The position numbers and the translations under genes are program-made. Shown here piece after piece: positions 24,074-31,421 of a stretch of 37,779 bases of DNA (positions within the stretch are counted from its first letter, which is position 1; each line of letters starts with the position of its first letter). The DNA comes from an archaeon CG10_big_fil_rev_8_21_14_0_10_43_11 (GTDB lineage Archaea; Nanobdellota; Nanobdellia; PEZQ01). The DNA lies in the NCBI GenBank assembly GCA_002763265.1, contig PEZQ01000008.1, forward strand, positions 1 to 37,779, written 5' to 3'. Under the pieces are notes generated by a model, which saw only the letters and a list, made by a program, of their open reading frames with translations, was not told the origin of the DNA and did no database searches.

Positions 24074-24640
24074 TTATTGTTTTTTTGCTGGGAAACACCC
24101 TTCAAGACAGTAGACAGTTAATTTGCCTACACAATTGTCTCTTTCACAGATAGATGCCATATTACATGAAGTGCACAATTTACTGGTCAATTCACTTTTA
24201 TCTAACTTAAGAGTTCCTTGTTTATCGTGCAATTCATGCAAGAGCTTGAGGTATTTGCCTTCTGCAATTCTTGGCACCCCATCCTTGTTTTTTAGTCCTA
24301 TCCATTCGTATAGCCTTTTACCGCCTTTTGATGAATTGCATTTTTTACAGATTTTTATTGCATTGTCAGCAATATCTGGCCCACCGCAAGACCTGGGCAA
24401 AATATGCTCAACTGTTAGATCTTCCTTTGAACCACAATAAATACATTTATTTGGTTTTTCATGTTCCTTAACCCACTCTCTAATGGCAGTTGACCAAGTT
24501 ATTTTGCCGTCTCTCAAAGCAATAAAACGGTCCATTTGGAAGGCTCTTTGATTTATTCCAAAACCTGCAGATTTGGAAATAAGTTTAGCATACTGCCAGA
24601 AAATCTCATCCTTTATTGTCTTCACAATTGCTGGTGGCAT
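24074..24640 (-). CDS. HNH endonuclease with extra Cys cluster
   Basis: A 188-aa protein. It has a conventional HNH core: CIYCGS, VEHILPRSCGG, then NAIKICKKCNSSKGGK, with the structural CxxC pairs and the catalytic His of VEH. The C-terminal part adds CTSCNMASICERDNC...YCLEGC, a second metal-binding cluster. An N-terminal helical region (residues 1-65) is unassigned. AAGGAGGT before ATG 24640 is a strong SD site. It is convergent with the RHH remnant and lies in the cas AT-rich block. It resembles stand-alone HNH nucleases of restriction or mobile contexts rather than Cas9. Whether it works with Cas12a is unknown. Confidence 0.85.
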   Translation of the reverse strand: MPPAIVKTIKDEIFWQYAKLISKSAGFGINQRAFQMDRFIALRDGKITWSTAIREWVKEHEKPNKCIYCGSKEDLTVEHILPRSCGGPDIADNAIKICKKCNSSKGGKRLYEWIGLKNKDGVPRIAEGKYLKLLHELHDKQGTLKLDKSELTSKLCTSCNMASICERDNCVGKLTVYCLEGCFPAKKQ

Positions 24641-24706
24641 AATTAACCTCCTTTTCGTCTATAAAGCCTACTTCCTCCATAGACCTTAATTCTTAGTGTG
24701 CATAAG

Positions 24707-24790
24707 CGCAGGGAGAGGGATTCGAACCCTCGCCTCCCGAAGGAGACTGGCTCTCCAAGCCAGCGCCGTAGACCACTTGGCTATCCCTGC
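24707..24790 (-). tRNA. tRNA-Ser (anticodon GGA)
   Basis: A minus-strand class II tRNA. Acceptor GCAGGGA pairs with TCCCTGC, discriminator G. Anticodon stem CTGGC/GCCAG encloses TTGGAGA, anticodon GGA. The long variable arm TCTCCTTCGGGAGGC and T-loop GGTTCGAATCC are present. CCA is not encoded. It reads UCC and UCU. It lies at the right edge of the Cas12a block, a typical place for island insertion. Confidence 0.97.
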
Positions 24791-24839
24791 AAAGAGTAAC
24801 ACAACAGAATAAGTGTGCGTTTTTAAAGGTTTTAGGCGT

Positions 24840-25403
24840 TTACTGGTATAAGCCAAAAAATGATTTTGTTTCATTAACCGCGCCAGATACAACACCTAAT
24901 AATGTTTCCATCTGAAACTTGAATTGGCCAAACGCAAAATGAAGCGGGCGCGCAGGGTCTGAGAAGGGTTTTTCTTTTGGCTCATTCCACACATTTATTT
25001 TTCTGCCATAAAAATAATTCTCATAAAAACGCGCAAGCACTTTTAAAAAAGGATTTGACTCCCAGTCTTTATTTCCCGACATAAGATTTGCATTGAATTT
25101 CATCTTAAACACGCCTTGCGGGATTGTTGTTTTCACTCCATTTTGCAGGACTTCAACATCGCGCACGCCAAACAGAGTAAAACCCACTTTTATCTTGAAT
25201 TGCGTGTAACTGCCCGATTTCTTTGTGCACTCCCACTTGATGAGGATATCTTCTCCGCTAACTGAGCGAACAACCCGGTATTCGGTTTCCTGCACCCTAA
25301 ATCCCAAATCATTAAAGTAGTCCCATAAAAGCCTGTACAAATCGTTATAGTCCGCAGGCCCTATATAGTCTGCTTTTTGTTCAAAAATCGCGTCTTCATT
25401 CAT
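24840..25403 (-). CDS. Unknown soluble protein
   Basis: A 187-aa protein without signal peptide or membrane helix. It starts with acidic-aromatic NDLYRLLWDYFNDLGFRVQE and has alternating beta segments (YRVVRSVSGEDILIKWECT, FKIKVGFTLFGVRDVEVL). A helical C-terminus holds LLGVVSGAVNETKSFFGLYQ. I cannot assign a family; the pattern suggests a small alpha+beta domain. GCATAAAAAC at about 25423-25432 lies 24 nt before ATG 25403, supporting a leaderless start. Confidence 0.75.
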   Translation of the reverse strand: MNEDAIFEQKADYIGPADYNDLYRLLWDYFNDLGFRVQETEYRVVRSVSGEDILIKWECTKKSGSYTQFKIKVGFTLFGVRDVEVLQNGVKTTIPQGVFKMKFNANLMSGNKDWESNPFLKVLARFYENYFYGRKINVWNEPKEKPFSDPARPLHFAFGQFKFQMETLLGVVSGAVNETKSFFGLYQ

Positions 25404-25498
25404 CTATAGGTTTACCGTTTTTTGATGCATAAAAACATTATGACGCAAAAAAAAGGGTGGTAAAATTAGTAAAAAGACATAACACTCAAAAGAATGCG

Positions 25499-25651
25499 CT
25501 ACTCAGACCTACTTGTAGTTGTCACATGAAATGCCGTTTGGTTTGTAGCATTTGTAGAATTAGTAATATTCAACGCTGAACCGGTAAGCACGGATAAAAA
25601 GAAGACAGAGAATAATAGACTAAAAATGAACGACAGTCGTCTTTTGTTCAT
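25499..25651 (-). CDS. Small secreted, glycosylatable peptide
   Basis: A 50-aa ORF with a clear signal peptide: NKRRLS, hydrophobic core, cleavage near TGSA-L. The mature end is Asn/Thr-rich with three N-x-T/S sequons (NITNSTNATNQT). GGAGGT sits 4-5 nt before ATG 25651 and a TTTATATATG box lies upstream, about 25680-25690. AATGAAC (25625-25631) and GTTCATT (25646-25652) form an inverted repeat across the start codon, which could hide it in RNA. Divergent from the lipoprotein gene. Confidence 0.6.
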   Translation of the reverse strand: MNKRRLSFIFSLLFSVFFLSVLTGSALNITNSTNATNQTAFHVTTTSRSE

Positions 25652-25772
25652 TCAACCTCCGCTACGGAATACATATTACTCATATATAAAACCCTATGAA
25701 AATCTACCAAACACGAAACGAAGGAAAATCCATTACAATAGATTTTTATATTCTGAGAAGACAGGGTTAACT

Positions 25773-26174
25773 ATGAAAAAGGAAGCATTATTCCTACTCA
25801 CACTATTTTTTATAAGTGGCTGCACAACAGTTTTACAGGGAGTTGAATCAAAACCACTGACTGCAGATAATTTTTCATTTAATGTCCCAGATGATATACT
25901 TGAAGAAGTTAACAGTAATGGACAAGCAAAAGTCAAGATAGTTACAAAGAATATTACCACTACGCAAGATTTAGAAGAAAAAATATTGAACGAACTAACC
26001 ACTGATGACATTGAATTCGTACTTCCATCAACAACTTCACTCACTGCAGTTTACGCATACCTTACTTCAAGCGGATTTCACAAACTCAAAAACAATCAGT
26101 ACATAGAATCTATTGGACGAGAAGAAGTGTTAACAGTAAATCCTCCTAAAGAAACAGATTCTCTAATCAGTTAA
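25773..26174 (+). CDS. Lipoprotein of unknown function
   Basis: A 133-aa protein with a lipoprotein signal: KKEA, a hydrophobic core, then lipobox FISGC (Cys17) followed by TT. The mature part is compact alpha/beta: KVKIVTKNITTTQDLEE, DDIEFVLPSTTSLTAVYAYL and a C-terminal Gly/Glu region. I chose ATG 25773 because a TTTTTATATT box at about 25743-25752 lies 25 nt upstream and the signal peptide begins there. The longer upstream frame is not supported. Confidence 0.75.
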   Translation: MKKEALFLLTLFFISGCTTVLQGVESKPLTADNFSFNVPDDILEEVNSNGQAKVKIVTKNITTTQDLEEKILNELTTDDIEFVLPSTTSLTAVYAYLTSSGFHKLKNNQYIESIGREEVLTVNPPKETDSLIS

Positions 26175-26203
26175 TAATCTACCAAGGGGAAACAAAAGAA
26201 AAT

Positions 26204-26227
26204 TTATATTGCTAGAACTCAATATAA
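26204..26227. repeat. Inverted repeat over the promoter of the next gene
   Basis: TTATATTG (26204-26211) and CAATATAA (26220-26227) form an exact 8-bp inverted repeat with an 8-nt spacer. One arm overlaps the TATA region of the following gene (ATG 26235). Adjacent AAATT/AATTT sequence extends it imperfectly. It may be an operator. Confidence 0.4.
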
Positions 26228-26234
26228 AATTTAC

Positions 26235-26576
26235 ATGCTACATCCAATTCTTGAAAACAAATATTTTCTCATTTTAACAGGAATTGGAATAGGTATTATA
26301 CTCTCTCTCTCAACAATCATTCTAATAACTATATATCTAGAAAACATGACACAACCAGAAAGCAAAGTAGGAGCAATAGCGCCCATAAAACAAAATGCTG
26401 ATATCACTGCAAACGCAGGGATAGCATGTAGAGCAAATAGGGGACTAGAATGCGCAGAAGAGTGCACTACCTACATACTCCCCAGTGGCAACACAACTAC
26501 TAACCAAAGTGAAGCACCATATGGACAATCTATAGGCTGCCAAGAAACAGTGAATATATACTGTTGTCTAAACTAG
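26235..26576 (+). CDS. Single-pass membrane protein with Cys-rich exterior tail
   Basis: A 113-aa protein: one membrane helix near the N-terminus (FLILTGIGIGIILSLSTIIL), then a short exterior domain with cysteines in CRANRGLECAEEC and CQETVNIYCC, and an NTTTNQS sequon. Six cysteines suggest disulfides. Unknown function; probably envelope-associated. TTTATATT about 28 nt upstream supports the start. Confidence 0.65.
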   Translation: MLHPILENKYFLILTGIGIGIILSLSTIILITIYLENMTQPESKVGAIAPIKQNADITANAGIACRANRGLECAEECTTYILPSGNTTTNQSEAPYGQSIGCQETVNIYCCLN

Positions 26577-26754
26577 TGAGCTCTCACTCCCCTGTTTCGT
26601 TTTTAGTTTTTGAACCCTTACTAACAGGTTTTTGCCTTTTTTTAAACTCTTGTGAGTGGGCTTACAGAGAGTTGAACCCCGACGAGTGGCGCTCATAAAT
26701 GACGTGGCGTTATGAAAAAGCATAAAAGCAATTACGGTTTTTGAATTGTTTACT

Positions 26755-26928
26755 ATGACCTGTGATTTTTGCAGTCAAGACGAAATCGACACGTGCCAGT
26801 ACTGCGGCAGACTCTTTTGTGAAGAACATGGAACTGACAACGCGTGCACTGAATGTAGAGACGAGTTTGATGAAAGCAAACTTGACGATATTGAAGACGC
26901 CGAAAACGCGGACTTCACCAAGACCTAA
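26755..26928 (+). CDS. Small zinc-finger protein
   Basis: A 57-aa protein with CDFCSQDEIDTCQYCGRLFC, HG and CTEC: four CxxC-type knuckles plus His, resembling the AN1/B-box-like small archaeal zinc-finger proteins. The C-terminus is very acidic (DESKLDDIEDAENAD). I chose ATG 26755 over TTG 26746 as the normal start. It precedes the HerA-like gene by 57 nt on the same strand and may be co-transcribed. Confidence 0.75.
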   Translation: MTCDFCSQDEIDTCQYCGRLFCEEHGTDNACTECRDEFDESKLDDIEDAENADFTKT

Positions 26929-26984
26929 CCCAAGCAAGTGCAATCTTTAAAACTACAAATAACCATCCTCTCTACAGACACAAC

Positions 26985-28526
26985 ATGCTTGACCTATCAG
27001 ACAATTTCTCCCTTAACGCAGAAGAAGTGGTCACGAGCCGAACCTGCGTTACTGCCCAAAGCGGTGCGGGAAAAAGCTATCTTATTGGGGTTTTGTGCGA
27101 AGAATTGCTCAAAAAAGAATGGCCCTTCTGCATTATCGACCCTGAAGGAGAATACTCCTCGCTCAAACAAAAATTCAATCTCTTATGGGTTGGCGGAGAA
27201 AACAGCGACGTACCCCTTGAAACGTGCGACCTTGCAAAACTCGCAAAAACAGCAATCACCGACTACTACCCGCTCATCCTTGATGTGAGCGAAGCAAAAA
27301 ACCCAAAAGCAGTTGTTAACACGTTTTGCGAACACCTTTTTCAAGCAGAAACAAAACTGCGAAAACCATACCTGCTCATTGTTGAAGAAGCAGACAAATT
27401 TGCTCCGCAAAAAGGCAACAACGACGTGCGCATCATTCATGACATTGCACGGCGCGGACGAAAACGAGGGCTTGGTCTTCTGCTTGCAACGCAACGGCCC
27501 GCGTTTATTGACAAAGACGTGCTCAGCCAGTGCAACAATCAAATGATTGGAAAACTCACGCTCAAAAATGACCTTGACGCAGTCAAACTCTTTTTTGAAA
27601 GCACACAAGAACTCAAAACACTCATGACCCTTGAACCCGGCTACTTCTACTTCATGGGCGACTTTGTTGACACAAAAGCGCTTATCAAATCGCGAGAACG
27701 ACTCACCAAACACCAAGGCTACACACCCTTTGCGCGCACGGTTGGCGCGATTAACGTAAAAAACATTGCTCAACGCGTTGAACGAAAAGATGCGTCAAAC
27801 GCTGAGCGAATCAAACCCGTTCTCTCTGAGCAGGAAGCACAAGCACGCATACGTCTTAAAAAACGATTTGTCTTTTTTGGAAGACCTCTTGAAAAAATAA
27901 ACAGCATCACGCGTATTGAACGACCCCTTCTCAAAACGCGCGTAAAAGTGATTCTTGGAAAGCGCATTCGCGACCTTACTATTATATTTGACGGCATCAC
28001 CGGCATTCCAATCCAATACAGAAATGGCATCATCTTTCTCAAACAATACTCACCGCTCATTGGCCTTGACCAGGACGAAGTAAACACGCTCTTCCACCTT
28101 ATTGGCAGAGGCTCAGGAACCATACGGGACGTTGTGCACATGATACGCGGCTCAGATTCAGGCATTCGCCGCGCGATTCAAAAACTCTACAAACACAAAC
28201 TCATAACGCGTATTGGAAAAATCGAAAATGCGCACGTCTACAAACCCCTCGTATACGTGCCCTGGGTTAAGCGCGTGCAATTTTTTGACACTGAGTTTCC
28301 AAAAGGCGAGCCTGCAAAACAAGAAAAAACACCGTTCACCCTTGAGCAAGCACGAGAATTTGTCAAAGGCGTTGATGCCAACGCTGAAATCGTGAGCTCG
28401 TCTGTTGTGTACTACCCCTTCTACAAAGTCACCATAAAAGCAAAGAAAACGGAGCGAACCGTATTTGTCGACGGGGTTTCAGGACGAAAAATCCGATTCT
28501 ACAAAGCACAACACATACAGGAATAA
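26985..28526 (+). CDS. HerA/DUF87-type ATPase
   Basis: A 513-aa ATPase of the HerA/FtsK-like superfamily. It has Walker A GAGKS (residues 27-31), IIDPEGEYSSL, Walker B LLIVEEAD (130-137), and the arginine-finger/sensor region DIARRGRKRGLGLLLATQRP. A C-terminal region after about residue 280 has a winged-helix-like HLIGRGSGTIRDVVHMIRG segment. HerA proper works with NurA in DNA end resection; this version is shorter than many HerA proteins and no nurA is beside it. Role in DNA processing or secretion is uncertain. Confidence 0.9.
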   Translation: MLDLSDNFSLNAEEVVTSRTCVTAQSGAGKSYLIGVLCEELLKKEWPFCIIDPEGEYSSLKQKFNLLWVGGENSDVPLETCDLAKLAKTAITDYYPLILDVSEAKNPKAVVNTFCEHLFQAETKLRKPYLLIVEEADKFAPQKGNNDVRIIHDIARRGRKRGLGLLLATQRPAFIDKDVLSQCNNQMIGKLTLKNDLDAVKLFFESTQELKTLMTLEPGYFYFMGDFVDTKALIKSRERLTKHQGYTPFARTVGAINVKNIAQRVERKDASNAERIKPVLSEQEAQARIRLKKRFVFFGRPLEKINSITRIERPLLKTRVKVILGKRIRDLTIIFDGITGIPIQYRNGIIFLKQYSPLIGLDQDEVNTLFHLIGRGSGTIRDVVHMIRGSDSGIRRAIQKLYKHKLITRIGKIENAHVYKPLVYVPWVKRVQFFDTEFPKGEPAKQEKTPFTLEQAREFVKGVDANAEIVSSSVVYYPFYKVTIKAKKTERTVFVDGVSGRKIRFYKAQHIQE

Positions 28527-28606
28527 AAAAAAGGAGTGGGAAAAAAAGAGATTCCCCAACCGCATTGAGGACAGTTAAGCCGTTCTCGTGAACGAAGCAA
28601 AAAACA

Positions 28607-28711
28607 TTATTTTTTTGCTTTCTTTTTTGGTGCTGCCTTTTTTGCCGGTTTTTTTGCTGGCTTTTTCATTGCCTTTTTTGCCGGTTTCTTAGCAGAAGCC
28701 TTTTTCATCAT
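28607..28711 (-). CDS. 34-aa Lys/Ala/Pro-rich protein, histone H1-tail-like
   Basis: A 34-codon ORF reading MMKKASAKKPAKKAM followed by further KKPA/KKAA units: about half the residues are Lys, with Ala and Pro. This is the composition of H1 C-terminal tails and of bacterial HC1-type nucleoid proteins. Codons vary between AAA and AAG and between GCA and GCT, so it is not simple DNA repetition alone. A GTATACC box and a palindrome lie upstream, and GGGGGGGTG is near the start. Likely a DNA-binding peptide; unconfirmed. Confidence 0.6.
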   Translation of the reverse strand: MMKKASAKKPAKKAMKKPAKKPAKKAAPKKKAKK

Positions 28712-28744
28712 ACTGAAAAACACCCCCCCATTGTATTCATTTCA

Positions 28745-28759
28745 ATACCAAAATGGTAT
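28745..28759. repeat. Palindromic operator-like site upstream of the Lys/Ala-rich gene
   Basis: ATACCAAAATGGTAT is a 6-bp inverted repeat around AAA, 34 nt upstream of the Lys/Ala-rich ORF. It overlaps a TATAC sequence on the other strand, where a TBP site could lie. Confidence 0.45.
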
Positions 28760-28820
28760 ACTCTGCTTATGCGCAGACCATGTTTAAAAATAAATCGGAA
28801 AGAGAAAAAGGCTAACTGCT

Positions 28821-29129
28821 TTATTCTATGATTTCCATTTCGATGTTGACATCTTTTGGAATTGGAATTCTCATCACGTAACGAAGCGCTTTTTCATTTA
28901 CATCAAGGTCAATAAGCCGCTTGTGAATACGCATTTCCCATGTCTCATATGACTCACGACCCTCGCCACACGGGCTTTTTCGAACAGGGACTTTAAGCCG
29001 CTTTGTTGGAAGAGGAATAGGTCCACTAAGCTTAACTCCTGCCTTTTTGGCAATATCTTTGATTTCAGTACACACGCCTTCCAGCTTGCGTACATCTGTT
29101 GAAAAGAGCTTAATGACTGCTTTTCCCAT
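28821..29129 (-). CDS. rpsJ: 30S ribosomal protein uS10
   Basis: A 102-aa archaeal/eukaryote-type uS10 (S20e): AVIKLFSTDVRKLEGVC, GPIPLPTKRLKVPVRKSPCGEG, and the ending ALRYVMRIPIPKDVNIEM. It is part of the small-subunit head and is needed for tRNA positioning. In many archaea it directly follows the EF-1alpha gene; here it lies 3.9 kb downstream of it on the same strand, separated by other genes. Confidence 0.98.
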   Translation of the reverse strand: MGKAVIKLFSTDVRKLEGVCTEIKDIAKKAGVKLSGPIPLPTKRLKVPVRKSPCGEGRESYETWEMRIHKRLIDLDVNEKALRYVMRIPIPKDVNIEMEIIE

Positions 29130-29286
29130 TACTTGGCACTAAACACGCATATGGTTTTTAAAGATTACTGTTAGATGCCTACGAACAAAACAATGTAATG
29201 CCCGCAAAAACAAAAAATACCGTTATAATCCCCGATTAGAAGCGGAAAAGGATATTAAAACCTTAACAATACTTAAACAAAACAGC

Positions 29287-29940
29287 TTAGTGTATGACTC
29301 TTCTTTTTTTGTGAAAAACAAAAAAATGTTTTTGGTTGCGCTTTAATTTCTTTTTTGAAACTAATTTTTTTGACAAAATCTCATCACGCTCAAGCCAAAA
29401 GAGCCTCATAATGAATATAAGCCCAAAAAATGACACCGCGCTTGCAAGCATGAATGTGTACTTAAAACCAATGTAGTCTGCAATAGCAGCGCCAATAATG
29501 CCGGTTATGGCAATGCCAAAACCAATGAGCGCAGAGTATGAACTCCACTCAAAACTCTCATGATTCTTATCAAGATGCGTGACCCACAACGCAATCCACG
29601 CAGGGTACGCAAGTGCAACACCAACACCGTACAGTACCTGAAGCATGTATATCATCCAGATGTGGTCTGCAAAGATGTAGAGAAGCGGAATTGCAACAAT
29701 AATAATAGAGCCCAGCATCAACCAAATAGTATCATGGTCATGCGAATCAATAAACCGTGAAAAAGGGAGCTGAATGATATTTTTTACCACAAAAAAAAGC
29801 GTGCTTGCAAATCCTGCAGCAAAAATCGTTCCCCCAATAATATTGTCCTTAATAAAAATTGCAAGAATAGGGGTCATCAGACCAAAACCAGATAGTATAA
29901 AAAAGTCAGACATCATCAAAAGTAAGATAACCAGATTCAT
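29287..29940 (-). CDS. Half-size MFS transporter-like membrane protein
   Basis: A protein of about 217 aa with six membrane helices: the first half of a major facilitator. The N-terminus has LMMSDFFILSGFGLMTPILAIF, and the loop after helix 2 reads QLPFSRFIDSHD, similar to the MFS A-motif. The remaining six helices are absent, and the protein ends with a basic tail (KKLVSKKKLKRNQKHFF). It may dimerise to form a 12-helix transporter, or be a natural truncation. GGAAGGTG before ATG 29940 marks the start. Divergent from sufB. Confidence 0.8.
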   Translation of the reverse strand: MNLVILLLMMSDFFILSGFGLMTPILAIFIKDNIIGGTIFAAGFASTLFFVVKNIIQLPFSRFIDSHDHDTIWLMLGSIIIVAIPLLYIFADHIWMIYMLQVLYGVGVALAYPAWIALWVTHLDKNHESFEWSSYSALIGFGIAITGIIGAAIADYIGFKYTFMLASAVSFFGLIFIMRLFWLERDEILSKKLVSKKKLKRNQKHFFVFHKKRRVIH

Positions 29941-30006
29941 CACCTTCCTAAAGAGCTGAACAAAGATAAAAAACTATCCAGAAAATAACAATAGTTAAAA
30001 GTATAG

Positions 30007-30021
30007 TATAACTCAGTTATA
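30007..30021. repeat. Palindrome directly before sufB
   Basis: TATAACT-C-AGTTATA, a perfect 7-bp inverted repeat, ends 2 nt before the sufB ATG. It lies between the TATA-like TTAAAAG (29995-30001) and the start codon, so a bound repressor would block transcription. Iron-sulfur genes are commonly regulated, so this is a candidate operator. Confidence 0.5.
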
Positions 30022-30023
30022 GT

Positions 30024-31421
30024 ATGGCTGATTTTGATATCGAATACAAGCAAGGATGGCATGATAATACAAAACCCTATGAAAACTTTGGCTACGGCCT
30101 TACTGAGGACATTGTTCGAAAAATTTCAGCACGAAAACAAGAACCCGCGTGGATGCTTCAAAAACGCCTCAAAGGATTGGAATTATTTTTAGAAAAACCC
30201 ATGATTCGCTGGGGTGATTCACAACTGCTCAACGCACTTGATTTTGATACAATTCAATATTATGTAAACCCTATAAAAAAAGCTGGGCGCTCATGGGAAG
30301 ATGTTCCAGAAAATATTAAAAACAGTTTTGAACGCCTTGGCATCCCTGAAGCTGAGCGAAAATACTTTGCCGGCGTTGGCGCGCAATACGACAGCGAAGT
30401 TGTGTATCATGGATTGCGCCAAGAACTTCAAGACAAAGGCGTTATTTTTCTTTCCATGGATGAGGGACTCAAACAATACCCAGACAGGGTAAAACAGTAT
30501 TTTGGCAAAATCATCCCGCCGCATGACAATAAGTTTGCCGCTCTCAACACTGCAGTATGGAGCGGCGGCTCGTTTGTGTACGTGCCAAAGGATGTGCAAC
30601 TTAACGACTTTCCCCTGCAGGCCTACTTTAGAATTAATGCCAAAAATGCAGGCCAATTTGAGCGAACACTCATCATTGCTGAACCTGGCTCAAAAGTGCA
30701 CTACATTGAAGGCTGCACCGCACCAGTGTACTCCGAAAACGCGCTGCACTCTGCTGTAGTTGAGCTTATTGCAAAAAAAGATTCACACCTTCGTTACACC
30801 ACCGTTCAGAATTGGTCAAATGACGTGTACAACCTCGTTACCAAACGCGCTCACGCATATGAAGGCGCGTTAGTCGAATGGGTTGACGGCAACATCGGCT
30901 CAAAACTCACCATGAAATACCCTAGTGTGTACTTGCTTGGCAAGGGAGCGCGAGGCGAAGTCCTGTCTGTTGCGTACGCAGGAAACGGCCAGCACCAGGA
31001 TACTGGAGCAAAAATGATTCACTTAGCGCCAAACACGAGCTCACGTATTATTGCAAAAAGCATTTCAAAAGGAACAGGAAAAACCACCTATCGCGGACTC
31101 GTGCGCGTTGAGCGCAGCGCAGATAACGTTAAATCAAGCGTGCAGTGTGATGCGCTGCTTCTTAATGATTACTCACAAAGTGATACCTTTCCTATTATGG
31201 AAATTGATAATGAAAACGCGCAGATAAGCCATGAAGCAACAGTTGGAAAAATTGGTGATGACGAACTTTTTTACGTACAGACACGCGGCATTCCTGAAAA
31301 TGAAGCGCTGAGTCTTCTTGTAAACGGTTTTTTTGAACCATTTTCAAAACAGTTACCCATGGATTATGCAATAGAGCTTAACCGTTTGATTGAGCATGAA
31401 ATGAAAGGCGCAATTGGTTAG
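30024..31421 (+). CDS. sufB: Fe-S cluster assembly scaffold SufB
   Basis: SufB, with SufC and usually SufD, builds Fe-S clusters. The 465-aa protein has the expected length, the beta-helix core with EGCTAPVYSENALHSAVVE, the YLLGKGARGEV and LAPNTSSRI motifs, and SSVQCDALLL with the likely cluster cysteine. The C-terminal helix has the SufC-contact pattern EALSLLVNGFFEPF. sufC is not in the window. It overlaps the stop of the glycosylase gene by 4 nt (convergent). Cas4 and Dph2 in this window both need Fe-S clusters. Confidence 0.97.
   Translation: MADFDIEYKQGWHDNTKPYENFGYGLTEDIVRKISARKQEPAWMLQKRLKGLELFLEKPMIRWGDSQLLNALDFDTIQYYVNPIKKAGRSWEDVPENIKNSFERLGIPEAERKYFAGVGAQYDSEVVYHGLRQELQDKGVIFLSMDEGLKQYPDRVKQYFGKIIPPHDNKFAALNTAVWSGGSFVYVPKDVQLNDFPLQAYFRINAKNAGQFERTLIIAEPGSKVHYIEGCTAPVYSENALHSAVVELIAKKDSHLRYTTVQNWSNDVYNLVTKRAHAYEGALVEWVDGNIGSKLTMKYPSVYLLGKGARGEVLSVAYAGNGQHQDTGAKMIHLAPNTSSRIIAKSISKGTGKTTYRGLVRVERSADNVKSSVQCDALLLNDYSQSDTFPIMEIDNENAQISHEATVGKIGDDELFYVQTRGIPENEALSLLVNGFFEPFSKQLPMDYAIELNRLIEHEMKGAIG

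Noticed and set aside
24600-24680. 24-aa out-of-frame ORF ahead of the HNH start (ATG 24680)
   Set aside because: Overlaps the strong HNH SD and start, has no own RBS, and no likeness; probably chance.
25626-25772. N-terminal extension of the 25773 lipoprotein
   Set aside because: It would bury the lipoprotein signal 50 residues inside and crosses the promoter region; ATG 25773 has a TATA box at the right distance.
26660-26700. tRNA-like T-arm (GGTTCAACT) on the minus strand
   Set aside because: No matching acceptor, anticodon or D-arm within tRNA distance; likely chance.
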